From Nymphaea colorata (lineage: Eukaryota > Streptophyta > Magnoliopsida > Nymphaeales > Nymphaeaceae), in NCBI RefSeq assembly GCF_008831285.2, contig NC_045147.1:2938001-3002000 (forward strand): a DNA stretch of 64,000 nucleotides, given 5' to 3'. Below the pieces are notes generated by a model. That model was given only the letters and a program-made list of their open reading frames with translations, was not told where the DNA came from and did not search any database. Made by a program: the position numbers and the translations under genes. Within the stretch, counting starts at the first letter, position 1; every line of letters begins with the position of its first letter. Shown piece after piece: positions 1 through 11,723 of this stretch.

Positions 1-43
1 GACACATTCTTTTATATCTAGTCAATTTGCTACCTCACTAGAA

Positions 44-3000
44 GTGTCGGCTAGAAGAATGCCGTATGTTTTAAAAGTTGTTAGCCCGATGCATGCTCAA
101 GAGTCGTGTCGTGAGTATCTTCCTGATGTGGACGTGGAAATCCATCAACTTCACCTACCCGCACAGTTGGTGATCCTAGGTCTCAGTGAGTTTGATGTGA
201 TTTTGGGTATGGATTGGTTGTATGCACACTATGCCATTATAGATTGCAGGAAGAAGCAGATACAGATGTTGACTAATGAGATGCAACCTGTGGAATTTCA
301 TGCTCGTAGGGCCAGTCGAACTGATAAGATATTGGTGTCTGCATTGAAGGCTAAGCGATGGATAGAGAGTGGAAGCGTTGCCTTCTTGGTCAATGTGTTG
401 ATCAATGAGGCTGAGCAGATGAAATTGCAGGATGTTGCCGTGGTGAGTGAGTATCCTGATGTGTTTCCTGAGGAATTGTCGAGTTTGCCTCCAACTCGAG
501 AAGTGGAGTTCAAGATAGAGTTGTTACCAGGGACAACTCCTATTTCTAAGGCATCCTACCGTATGGCACCAGCAGAGTTAGAAGAGTTGAAGAACCAACT
601 GCATGAGCTCTTAGATAAGGGCTTCATTCGACCTAGTGTGTCTCCTTGGGGAGCACATGTATTGTTTGTGAAAAAGAAAGATGGGACTATGCGCTTATGT
701 ATAGATTATCGTATGTTGAATCAAGTCACCATCAAGAATAAGTATCCGCTTCCAAGAATTGAAGACTTGTTTGATCAGCTTAAGAATGCGAAGGTTTTCT
801 CTAAGATCGATCTGAGGACAAGCTACCATCAACTATTGATACAGGAGGAAGATGTTTCTAAGACTGCTTTTCGAACCAGGTATGGACATTATGAATTTAG
901 GGTCATGCCTTTTGGGTTGACTAATGCTCCCGCAGCGTTCATGGACCTCATGAATCGGGTTTTTCAAGAGTTCTTGGATCGTTTTGTTATTGTGTTTGTT
1001 GATGATATTTTGGTGTACTCAGAGAGTGAAGCAGAGCACAGAGACCATTTGAGAAGTGTGTTGGGTCTTTTGCGCAAGCATAAGCTTTATGCCAAATACT
1101 CAAAATGTGAATTTTGGCTAGAGAAGGTAAACTTTTTGGGTCATGTGATCTCGAAGGATGGAGTATCCGTCGATCCAGCTAAGGTGTCAGCTGTTCAGGA
1201 CTGAAGGACACCCTGCAGTGTAACTGAGGTTAGAAGCTTTTTGGGATTGACAGGATACTATCGCAGGTTCATACAAGACTTTTCGAAAATAGCTACGCCC
1301 ATGACTAAGCTATTGAGAAAATGAGTGAAGTTTGTGTGGAATGAAGAGTGTGAGAAGAGTTTTCAAACTCTAAAGGTCAAGCTTACTACTGCCTCTATTT
1401 TGACGCTTCCATCAGGTCATTCTGGTTTTGTGGTGTACACTGATGCTTCGGGGATCGGATATGGTTGTGTGTTGATGCAGCATGGCCGTGTAGTGGCTTA
1501 TGCATCAAGGCAGTTGAAGGCCCATGAGCAACACTATCCTACTCATGATTTGGAGTTGGGGGCAGTTGTGTTCGCATTGAAGATGTGGAGACACTATCTC
1601 TATGGTGCAACATTTGAAGTGTTTACAGATCACAAGTCGTTGAAGTATATATCCTCGCAAAGGGATCAACTTGAGGCAAAGAAGATGGATCGAATATTTA
1701 AAGGATTATGATTTCACCATATCGTATCATTCAGGCAAGGCGAATGTGGTGGCAGATGCGTTGAGCAGGCATGCCAAGGCGACATTGTGCAGTATGTTGA
1801 CTCGTTCTTGGACATTATTGCAAGATGTGATAGCTTGGCAGCCTTACATTTGTGATGAGAACAAGGCAATGATGACGGCCTTGATTCGGCATCCTTTGAT
1901 GGAAGAACTTGTAATGAAACAAAAGGAAGATCCAGAATTTGCTAAGAACATGGAAGAAAGCAAGAAGACAGATTCTCTTTGGCATCAAGATGAAGATGGG
2001 TCACTGCGGTTTCGGCAGGTTATGGGTTCCTAGAGATGAAGGGGTGAAGCATCTGTTGCTTGATGAAGCTCACAAATCTAAGTTTTCTATTCACCCTGGC
2101 AGTACAAAGATGTTTCAAGATATGAGAAGAAATTTTTGGTGGCCTGGAATGAAGCGTGAAATTGCAGAATATGTGGGAAAGTGCTTAGTTTGCCAACAGG
2201 TAAAAGCAGAGCATCAGCGGCCAGGAGGCTTGTTGCAAAAAATCGATATTCCAGTGTGGAAATGGGAAGACATTACGATTGATTTTGTGGTTGGGTTGCC
2301 TCGTACCAAAAGACAACAAAATGCTATATGGGTGATTGTTGATCGACTTACGAAGTCCGCTCACTTTCTGCCTATCAGAATCAGTCAATCTTTGGAAAGT
2401 CTCGCAGAGTTGTATATTGGCGAGATAGTGAGGTTGCATGGAGTGCCAAAGTCTATCATTTCGGATCGAGATCCGCGTTTTACATCTAAGTTTTGGGGGC
2501 AATTACAAAGGGCTTTGGGTACCAAGCTTAAGATGAGCACAGCATTTCATCCCCAAACTGATGGGCAATCAGAGAGGACTATTCAGACTTTAGAAGACAT
2601 GTTGTGTGCATGTGTCTTAGAGTGGAAAGGAGAATGTGACAAACATGTGAAACTAGCAGAATTTGCTTACAATAACAATTACCACTTTAGTATTGGGATG
2701 GCACCTTTTGAGGCTTTGTATGGAAGACCGTGCAGATCGCCAGCTTGTTGGACCGAATTGGGTGATGGTAAGATCGAAAACCCTTTGGTATTGCAACATT
2801 ACACCGATCAAGTGAAAGTGATACGGAAAAAATTATTGACTGCTCAGAATAGACAGAAAAGTTATGCTGACATTCGTCGTAGAGAATTGGCTTTTGAGGT
2901 GGGTGATCATGTGTTTTTAAAGATTTCTCCTACAAAAGGTGTTTTTCGCTTTGGTGCGAAGGGAAAATTGAGCCCAAAGTTCGTAGGACCTTTTGAGATA

Positions 3001-3321
3001 TTAGAGAAGATTGGAGAGGTGGCATACAAATTGGCGTTACCACCAGATTTGAGTCACGTTCATGACGTCTTCCATGTTTCCATGCTTTGAAAATACGTAC
3101 TCGATCCGACACATGTGATTGATTTTCAAGGTATTCTAGTACAAGATGATTTGACAATGGAAGAACAGCCCATTAGAATTGTGGATCATCGAGAACAAGT
3201 GCTTCGCACGAAGAGAATTCCTTTAGTGAAGGTAGAATGGCAGTATCATGGATTGAAGGAGTGCACATGGGAACCTGAGGAGGACATGCGGAAGAGATAT
3301 CCACACTTGTTCTTGCATTGA
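44..3321 (+). pseudogene. Degenerate gypsy pol: protease end, RT, RNase H, integrase, chromodomain
   Basis: The first block (44-1201) carries the end of an aspartic protease (DVILGMDWL) and the reverse transcriptase, whose catalytic FVDD is at about 995-1006. RNase H follows from about 1420 (YTDAS). The integrase has a zinc-binding HHCC region (about 2090-2200) and the D, D, E catalytic residues near 2281, 2464 and 2572. A GPF-type module (about 2970-3060) and a chromodomain (about 3230-3315) complete it. In-frame TGA codons lie at 1202-1204 (where the family has Trp), 1322-1324 and 3088-3090. The frame shifts near 1670 and again near 2015-2025. All lesions are small, which points to a once-complete copy that has decayed. 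Confidence 0.93.
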
Positions 3322-3357
3322 GGTATGAGCTAAATTTCGAGGACGAAATTTTCTTTT

Positions 3358-3369
3358 AGGAGGGTAGGA
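3358..3369 (+). other. Polypurine tract of the gypsy element
   Basis: A purine-rich run (AGGAGGGTAGGA) sits directly before the TGTAAC start of the LTR. This is the expected position of the primer for plus-strand DNA synthesis. A family-typical GAGGACGAAATTTT stretch lies just upstream (about 3339-3352). Confidence 0.8.
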
Positions 3370-6300
3370 TGTAACGCTCGTTGGTTCGGCGGGTCGGGTC
3401 GAGTTAGGGTCCAGACCCGGACTTGACCCCCACTCGCGTAAGGGCCCGACGCGAGGCCCTTCTCCCTCGCCTTTCCCTTCCTTCTTCGTCGTCTCCTGGT
3501 GGTCTCCCGTGGCAGCGCAGAGGGAGGAGAGTGGCGGTCGGTGTGGTGGTGGCTGGAACGGCGACGGCGGCGGCGACGGAGGTGGCGGCGGCGGCGACGC
3601 CTTGGGTAAACACTCACTCTCTCTTTTGTGCGATTTACCCCTCTCTACCTCTCTCTTGCTCCTGCCCTCTCTGCCGCACGTCCTCTCTTCCTCCCCCTCG
3701 CCACCCTCTTTGCCCTTTCTGCTAACTCTCTCCCACCCGATCCCTCTTCTCACTCACCCGCACTCCCCCACCTACTCTTTCTCTCTTTTCTCACCCCACT
3801 GCCGTTTTCCCCCTTGACCGAACCCCTCCTCTCTCTGTCTCTCCTCTCTGTCAGCGTCCCTTTTCTCTTGTTCATTTCAGCTTTTCCCACTACTACTGTG
3901 GGTCTCTCCTAGCAACAGATTTTGTGTTGAACTTTATTGGACGTGTGTTGACTCTTTCCATGGCGTTTTGAGGTTGGATTGCGGTTTAGGGACGTTTTTC
4001 CCTTCTCACCAGCTAGTAGGGCGTGTAGTGAGCAGCGACAGGAAGCAATCTCAAGCATTGGCACTTGATCGGACGTGTTAAGTGGTTGCTAGCAGGGTTG
4101 TAGCAGTTTGGACGCTTGTTTTGGGGTGAGCGAGACCTAATCAAGCTCAAAGTAATGAATATTATCTTCTAAAGCATGTATAATTATTTTTCGAGCATGC
4201 TAGAGCTTAGAATTGATGATTTTGGGACGCATGTTAGTGATTTTGTTTTTGAGGGAAACTTAGGATTTTCGTTGGGAAGTAGTGATTCATGTATTTAATG
4301 ATCGTTTAAGCATGATGGATTAATTTTCGAAGCTTTAAAGAAACATGGTAGAGATTGTGAGGTTGTGGGAAAGTTTTGGAACCGTCTTAAGGAGTGTAGC
4401 GCAGACTTCAGTGAACGGGTGTATCATGAAGTTAATTAGGCAATATACGTATTGGGATGTGACTTGGGGTTGATGTCTTGCTTAAAGAACGTTATTGAGG
4501 AAGGAATTAGTGATGGATTGATTGATGGTTGAAGGCTTTGATTTTTTTCGAGGCAACGTCAAGACATAAAGGAGGAGGCCTATTGGAGAGCTTGTTAGTC
4601 GACACTACCTGTCGACACCCTCTTGAGGCGACGACACGTGCCTCAAGGATTTTATTTTTGTATCTGTTTGTTTCTGTTTGAATGGTGTAGGTATCTAATA
4701 GAAACCTTATTCTTGTTTATGTTTGCAGGTGCACCGGGCACATCCCGTCGACCTTGATTTCGAAGCTTGAGGCATTTTGAAGAATTTGGTGAGCGCGCCA
4801 TAGGTATGGCAACTTTCCAGGCAAATTTATGTCTGGGGCAAATGTGTGATTGGGTGCTCCTAGGATCAAGGGATCCTAGAATTGTGATGTTAATTGATTG
4901 ACTGTTTTGTGAATGAGTATATGTATGTTGCTTACATGATATGAATGAGTTAGAAAGATTATTAGTCATCGTTTTGAAATTGTTACGTATTGGTATGTGC
5001 ATGCTAGAATTGATATCTGTTTAGGACAGATGAGGCGGGGTATCGAGTTGAGTGTCTCCTCGATCCCAATTGTGCATTAGAAAGAATCATAGAATGATAA
5101 TTGCATAGGACAGCTACGAGCCAACCGCAGATTGAGACTACTCTCTGTGGATTGGCTAAATTTTTCAAAGAGGTAATTGACGTGATCGATGTGAGGATTG
5201 ATGTGATGATTGATATGAATGTGTATGTTGTTGCATATCCATTGTCATGGGCAATGATGCGAATGGATGTTTTGGAGGGTAGTTGTACCCATATGGTATG
5301 ACGGCTAGCAATGACTGTTACTGTATGTATAGACCTCATGTGGAGGTAATCGGAGGTGTGGATGCACTCGTGAAGTGTACTAGCCTCATGTGCTAGCCAG
5401 TCATCTTGTGAATGTGTAACTATAATGATAAGAATGAATAACTAAGAGATGTGAGGCCAGTGGGATGTGGCTATGTGGTTGGGAGACGTCCCCCTTGTTT
5501 GCCACTGGTCTCGCCTGTCAGAGCGCAGGCGGTGCAAGGCCCTAGGGTTCTGTTGTGTGTTGTGTTTGGAGCGTTGGGTTCCCGCCTTCCCAACCTGCGT
5601 ATCCTAGGGAAGGCTGAGTATCTCATCTTGGACTTCACACATCCTGAGATGAGTGTTCTACCGCTGCAGCGGGTGAAATGGATCCATACTGTTATGGGCC
5701 ACCACGGGGATTGTCTCTCGGCTGTAGGCCGCCCGCGGTGTGCACGTGCCTGTGTTGCACCTACAGGAACTGTTAATGCACTAAAGTTAATGAAAATGTA
5801 ATGTGTTTGATAGAATGTAGGTGACTGACGTATATGTGATTGATATGAACGCAAGTGTTATGTTTAAGCATGCTTCGCATGTGACCGATGTTGTGTTAGT
5901 GTGACCATCAAGTGGCTTTTACGTGTCGTACTCTGACACGATATGACGATAGATGGGTTGATATTTGTTCTTTTATTTGAGTCTTACTTGAGAGGGTTTG
6001 GCATTTTCCTGGCTTGTTGCCATACTGCGAAGGCTGAGCCTTCAGTTGTTTTCTTTTTCAGGTTTTGGCGGACCCGGGGCAACAGGTTGAGTAGATGGCT
6101 TCACTCACGTCCTATTGGGGAGGTTTTGGGATTGTCGTTTGTAGTGCCGGCGCGTCATGTTTTGGTTTTATTGATGTCTTCTTTTTGTTAGGCATCAATG
6201 TTATGATTTTGGGGCATTTTGGTCATGTACATAGATGTGAATTTGTATGAAACAAAATGGTTATATAAATGAAAGTCCGCCCCATTGTTTTGAATTGCTT

Positions 6301-6399
6301 GGCTCATCGTCTTTTTGAATTGTTGAGTAGTCACTCCTCGATGCTTTATGTTTAGAAAAAAAAAAGGGGGTTTGAGGGTTAAAAGGTCGGGGTGTGACA
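3370..6399 (+). repeat. 3' LTR of the gypsy element, about 3030 bp
   Basis: The segment begins TGTAAC right after the polypurine tract and ends GTGACA, giving the TG...CA ends of an LTR. The first 550 bp are GC-rich, then C/T-rich, and hold several chance open frames of low complexity. The rest is moderately AT-rich, with no coherent protein. The other LTR is not in the window, so divergence between the two cannot be measured here. Confidence 0.8.
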
Positions 6400-7342
6400 G
6401 TAACAGAAGCAGCGAAACAAACCTAAACAACTAAAGTAAATCATAAATTGGCATTTTGATTTTGAATTGAACGTAGGAGACGAATTTATGCATGAAAACT
6501 TTTCAATCCATCCACCAACTACAGAAAGGCATCATATGTAGATCCTACAGGACAAGATTTACTAAAACCAAGTGATTTCACTCGCCTCAGTTCCAATATG
6601 AGTTTATTGATTGCCATCAGCAACTAGGTTGCTGACATCATCAAGCAACAGGTTATTTGGGGCTTGGCTAGATAGATGACTTTCCTAGGAGTGCCCAGCT
6701 GTTGATGAATGATGATAGGATAAGATGACGACTAGGTCTCACACACTCACACACAGTGGCAAATGAATTTCCATAAAACAGCTTAGTTTCTACCTTGTAG
6801 ATTAATTATGAAATGCCTAGCCTGCCAGAAACTAGCTTCTTAGATAAACATATCAACATCAAAAGGCACACGACTATAGGAAAAGAGAAAATCCACTACT
6901 AAGAAAAATATCATAAAGTTCAGTTGATTTTAAGCACTCTTCATCAACTTTTTCTTTTCATGTCCTTAAAATCTAAAAATGATTTCCATTAAACAGTTCC
7001 ATGCCTGCGGAACAAATCTGTTGAATCTGCTCTACAAAATTATTAATATTATGAGGAAAAAGTCATTTTTATGAGTTCTTCTAGACCTGCAGTAGTACTA
7101 AGAACACTTACCCACGTCTGTTTAACTGAGTGGAGAAGTTTTGGAGCTCACAATGAAAAAAATCATGCACTTAAGTTCATTGAACTATATAAGCTTGTAA
7201 TCTCTTTCCAAATAACTTGCTAGGTAGGATTTCTCCCCTAATGGCAACTTTCCTTCACGTTTTATTCAGCTGCCAAGGTAGGATTTAATCTCTTTGCTTG
7301 CTGACTATAGATATCTGATCCAATTTGCTTTGTGGAATGTAG
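6400..7342. other. No gene seen between the gypsy LTR and the RUNKEL-like pseudogene
   Basis: AT-rich sequence without a recognisable coding segment. The missing first exons of the RUNKEL-like gene (kinase N-lobe with the glycine loop) were looked for here and not found. Confidence 0.6.
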
Positions 7343-10117
7343 GATCGCCGGCTTCCAGAAGAATCTATACATGATCTTGGTCGTGACCTTGTCTACGCAC
7401 TGCAGTAATGTCCATTCACTCTGAAATTTCTTGGATTAGGTACATGTTTAATTAATGGATTTCTTTTCAGGTTCTTGCACTAAGAAGGTATAATTTACTG
7501 TGACCTAAAACCATCAAATATCCTACTGGATGAGAATGGGCATGTCAAGGTGATCCATATTTTGTTAAGTTCACAATTTACCTTGCCTTCATCTTAGTTA
7601 TTATTCATCAAAGTCAGTGTTTAATGTGACCGTGAATTCCTCCGCAGACTTGATTAGTATTCAACAGATGGGCTGTTTACAATTGTGCGACTTTGGACTG
7701 GCAAGAAGAATTACTGATATATCAAAATGTTCTCTTTCACAAGTTAGTATCCTAACTGTCTCCTTTCACATTATCTTCCATTCACCATAATGAGATTGTT
7801 TTGTTCCCAACGCTAGTTAATTTGAAAATCTTTGACAGTATTTCCACTTATGCTTCTGTCAGTTGCCCCAAGCAAAGTGTGGTACTTCTTGTTATATGGC
7901 ACCTGAATTGTTTCAGGAAGGTGGAGTCCATTCTTATGCTTCAGATCTTTGGGCGTTTGGTTGTGTTTTGTATGAATGCTACGCTGGAAGACCTCCCTTT
8001 GTGGCATATGAATTAACTGCATTGGTTGAATCTATTATCTCAGACCCAGTGCCAATATTGCCTGATAATCCATCTAAACCTTTTTGCAATTTAGTGAACC
8101 ATCTCCTGGTAAAGGATCCAGCTGAACGTATTCAGTGGTCTGAACTATGTGGCCGCCATGGCTTTTGGAGAACAAAGCTCAGACCTTTGTCTCTTCCTCC
8201 TCAGCCTGCTTTCAACACTATGGTGGACCAGTCTAGGCAATCCTGTCTATCTGAAAGGAATGTTGATTGACCACCTTCTCAGAAGGCATCTCAATATCAT
8301 GGACCAAAGCATCGTGATGGAGCTATTAGACATGATGAAAACTCAGTATCTGCTACAAAGACATTTGAAGTTTCACCTAAATATCCACCGAACTCCAAAA
8401 AAGTTGAAGACAAAAGGCTCCAGTGGAGTTGGTGAGAAGCGCAGAGATGCCTCAACTACAGCGAAGGGAACTAATATTCTCAAGGTTTCAAGGATTGCAA
8501 AGAAAAATTTACAGAGAGAAAATGATAATGAAAACTATAGACGCCCTTTGCCTAAGGCCTCTGAATGTGATAATGATGTGAAAATAGAAAACAATGATAT
8601 GGAGCTTGATTTTGGTGAGCACAACGATGAGCACATGATGATTCTAATGAAAGTGAGATATATGTAGTTAATTCTCCTCTTCCTAATGCTCTAATGCCTT
8701 TGCCGCCTTGAGATAATGAAAAAGATGATGAACTAAGTAAAACTCCTAACAAGACAGGCTTTCCACCCGATAATGGTAAAAACCACGAAGAGGAGTCATG
8801 CCCATTTCCTGCTGAAGTTGCTACCACTACACCAGCCATAGGTCAGAAGAGAGCTACTCGAAATGTTGTGGACATGCAAATGGAGGCAAGAGCCACTGAA
8901 GGTTCAGATTCATCGAGATCAATTAATAATCTCTCCCAAGTGCTGTGGCATCCTTCTGACCTTTCTGTCAGGCCAATAATGCCTAGCAAGAAAACTGAAA
9001 AGGCTCAAGAAGCAATGCCTCCCCTTCCTTTCATTGTTATGCCTATCATTGAACTTTTGAAATTATCTCCAGGGAAGTTGGATGAACCTCTGTCTCGCAT
9101 TGCAACCTATTTAACTGGAAGTGCTTCTCATGCAGAAAAACAGAACACAATTAAGTATTTTGAAATTTTGAGTGCACATCCAGATGCTGCTAACATCTTA
9201 GCAAATAGCTCAATAATGCTTGTAAAGATGCTAAGGCTTTCAAAAGCTTATGGTCTTCGTGTTCATTTACTTTCATTGATCGGCTTGTTGATCCAACACT
9301 TGACATCAATAGAAGTTGATTTGGCATCTTCTGAAATCATTAGAGCACTGGCAGATAGTCTTGGAGATAAACAGGACAAGGTGAGAAGATATGCCATGGC
9401 TGCTCTAGGTGAACTGGTGTTCTATGTTGCTACACAAAATGAAAATTGTTCAAGGGATTGTGCTGGTCTTGCTTCTCCAACAAAGGATGGTTGATCTATG
9501 CCTAGTTGGCAGGTTATATAGCTGAACTATTACCTTTAATTGACATTTTTTTTCCTTTTGTATTTTATGCATATGTTTTTCATGGTTTCAGGTCTATGAC
9601 TATTTATTCACTTTTTGTTTGTCACTCTTTTTTCCATTCCTTATACAGGTATCTGGTCTAGTTTTTGCACTAATTTCCTCTATACTGCGAAAAAGGAGAA
9701 GATGACACCACCGAGCTTTATGCTTTGAGAACAATTGAAAATGTTTGCAGTCAAGGGTCTGATTGGGCTGCCCGTTTTACTAGTCAGGAAGTGATAGTAA
9801 ACCTCTGTTACATATTTAAGGCAGTAGGAAAGTAGGAGAGTATTCAATTAACTACTGGATCTTGTCTGGTACGTCTAGTTCGCTTCAGTCCTCCAAGTAT
9901 TCAGTCAGTCCTAGATAAGTTATCCTTCAAGAATATTACATCTGGCCTTGCTAAAGAAAATCCTCGAGAGCAGCAAATCAATATCAATCTTCTAAACATG
10001 GCGATGCTAGGAAGCCACATGTTCTCTAATATGGGTATTCACCTCATGTCTCTTTCAGAGGACAAACTTCTCGTTCCTGTTCTCATTTCATTTGTTGAGC
10101 AAGGTCGTGATGTTTTA
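7343..10117 (+). pseudogene. RUK: RUNKEL-like (Fused/ULK4-type) kinase with ARM/HEAT repeats, pseudogene
   Basis: Remaining exons are about 7343-7404, 7471-7549, 7683-7742, 7863-9512 and 9649-10117. They encode a kinase C-lobe (YCDLKPSN, CDFGLAR, YMAPELF, DLWAFGC), a linker containing the family motif ENYRRPLP, and the first ARM/HEAT-type repeats. RUNKEL is a plant microtubule-associated kinase-like protein needed for cytokinesis (established knowledge). The copy is dead. It has TAA at 7481-7483 inside the HRD-region exon, AA instead of AG at the acceptor 7681-7682, TGA after the kinase domain (about 8268-8270), frameshifts near 8410 and 8640, TGA replacing Trp near 9493, and a frameshift near 9698. 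The N-lobe exons and most of the C-terminal repeats are absent. The gypsy element to the left may separate it from its 5' part, but that cannot be seen. Confidence 0.85.
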
Positions 10118-10119
10118 CC

Positions 10120-11043
10120 TAAACGTAAAACTCATACATATCTTGGAGGATTTTTTCAGGGTAGATTTTAGGGCGATAATCTACAACACAAATCCTATTT
10201 TTTAACTTAGGGGATTTCAGGGGTACCACAAGTGAAGCATGTTAATTTGTTTTTATAATCTCTCTGAGTATTAAATTTTCTAACATGTCTATGTCTGCCA
10301 TTAGATGTTTGAAGGTAGTATTTCTTTCCTTTTGTCTCTTGTTTTATTCTTATATGTTTTTACATGTCTAGGCCCTTTATCATACTTTTGTGGTGTGTAT
10401 ATTTGCTTATAAAAGCTAAAATCTCCTTTTGATTGTTTTGTGATGGTAATTTCAATACACTTCTTTACTAATTTTTCAATAATAAATTGGGTCCTCATAC
10501 TAATGTTATATAATTGGGGTATACTTTTGTGGTGTGCATATTTGCTTATAAAAGCTATACTCTCCTTTTAATTATTTTGAGATGGTAATTTCGATACACT
10601 TCTTTACTAATTTTTCAATAATGAATTGAGTCCTCATAATAATGCTATATAATTGGGGTATTACTTCCTTTTCTTTATACTTCTTGTGAATTTCAGAACC
10701 TAATGGATCAGGTAATTTGAGGAAGAAGTTTTCTTCTATATCTTTATTATAAAAACAACATGCTAAGGAACTATAATAAAAGAAATATTGTAAAAATGGT
10801 TTTATATATGGCAATTCTTTAATTTGGAGTTGTTCTAATTTTCTAATAGAGTCTTCCTGTTGTTTATCAGATCCTATATTTGGTTGATATCCCAATAAGA
10901 GTACCTGTATTTTATTTGTAAAGTTATAAATATTCTTTCCAAATAAGAGTTCCTTTTGTAGGTCTTGGGGATGTTCTCTTTTGTATGCTTCTCAAGAGGC
11001 TCTAGTAGTTTCTCCTAAGAATTTTTCTGCCCAAGAAATTTGG
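10120..11043 (-). pseudogene. Endogenous plant pararetrovirus (Caulimoviridae-like) coat-protein fragment, degenerate
   Basis: Read on the minus strand, the segment gives a helical capsid-like region (residue pattern FLGE..., then KLPDPLG), a basic lysine/arginine stretch, and the first half of a zinc knuckle (CFTCG near 10210-10240). That order, capsid core then basic region then CCHC knuckle, is that of caulimovirid coat proteins; LTR-retrotransposon Gag is the main alternative. In-frame stops occur in the N-terminal part (about 10987) and just after the knuckle's first half. The C-terminal part is duplicated in tandem (see 10381-10658). No reverse transcriptase, movement protein or other viral region is present, so this is an isolated relic. 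It starts where homology to the RUNKEL-like pseudogene ends. Confidence 0.55.
10381..10658. repeat. Tandem duplication, 2 x about 139 bp, inside the pararetroviral fragment
   Basis: The segment beginning CATACTTTTGTGGTGTG near 10381 recurs 139 bp later near 10520. The two copies differ at scattered positions. On the minus strand both encode the same conserved block (MRTQFIIEKLVKKCIE), so the duplication repeats part of the coat-protein-like region. Confidence 0.85.
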
Positions 11044-11320
11044 ATACCAATGGAATGTAAATTTTGGATACCAATGAGATGTACCCAATTCTAAAATTTG
11101 GAAGAAACTGTGCAAAGCTGGAGGGAGTAGGCTCTCTTACCCTATTTGTTAATTTTAAATAGTGATTTGTTATTTGCTCAACTTTAGGTGACCACTTTGT
11201 ATATACTTTTTAAATCCAATTTATCTTTAATTGATTTCTTTTTAACAGTGGAGAAGAAACATTTGAAAAGTGAGCCTAGTTGCAGCAGTGGTTCCGAAAT
11301 TTTAGGGTTTCGAAATTTTA
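11044..11320. other. Non-coding spacer with a short imperfect duplication
   Basis: A unit of about 24 bp (TTTGGATACCAATG...) occurs twice at about 11039-11088, across the left boundary of this spacer. The rest is AT-rich, with no coding signal. Confidence 0.5.
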
Positions 11321-11584
11321 GGGCGTGTTTGGATAATACCCATATCTAATCTAGTTTTCCAAAACATAGTTTTATGAAAACCAAGTTTAATGAGTTTCAA
11401 ACACCTTGTTCTTTTGTTTGGATGACACATCCAAAACCTTATTTTTAAATGACCTAATGGAGGCCAGGTTCTTTGCTTCTATTTACAAAACCAAGTTTTG
11501 TTAAAACTCGGTTTTCTTCGAATCCGGCTTTGATAACACCTAAACACTTTGAAAGCCTGATTTTGAATTGTCATCTAAACACCC
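11321..11584. mobile_element. Short inverted-repeat transposon (hAT-type MITE candidate), about 264 bp
   Basis: The left end reads GGGCGTGTTTGGATA and the right end, read on the other strand, GGGTGTTTAGATGA. Such GGGYGTGTTTGGAT ends are common in plant non-autonomous DNA transposons. The interior is AT-rich and non-coding. A target-site duplication is not clear. Confidence 0.65.
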
Positions 11585-11723
11585 ATAGATGAATGCATGT
11601 TGTCTAGTAGCTGAGGCCTTCAATTATCGCATGGGAAAGACCATAACAAACAACTGCTTTAAAACAATGAGTGTTCTTGAAATAACATTATGCTTTTCAC
11701 TAAGCACGTCATAATTACAGGCA

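Larger units (their letters stand above)
1..6399 (+). mobile_element. Ty3/gypsy chromovirus retrotransposon, 3' part (5' part lies left of the window)
   Basis: The domain order protease, reverse transcriptase, RNase H, integrase, chromodomain is the Ty3/gypsy order. The C-terminal chromodomain and the roughly 3-kb LTR suggest the Tekay/Del clade; the clade is an inference. The internal region ends near 3321, is followed by a purine-rich tract (3358-3369) and then a 3' LTR that starts TGTAAC and ends GTGACA. The five bases after the LTR (6400-6404, GTAAC) would be the right-hand target-site duplication, but the left copy is outside the window. The coding region carries several stops and frameshifts, so this copy cannot make an intact polyprotein. 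Confidence 0.93.

Noticed and set aside
3223..3912. Several overlapping open frames of 68-176 codons on both strands in the start of the gypsy LTR
   Set aside because: All are low-complexity Pro/Arg/Ser or Gly/Ala strings caused by C/T- and GC-rich DNA. They overlap in many frames and match no domain.
5451..5854. Open frames of 116 and 127 codons on opposite strands in the LTR
   Set aside because: They are antisense to each other inside the LTR and have no recognisable motif.
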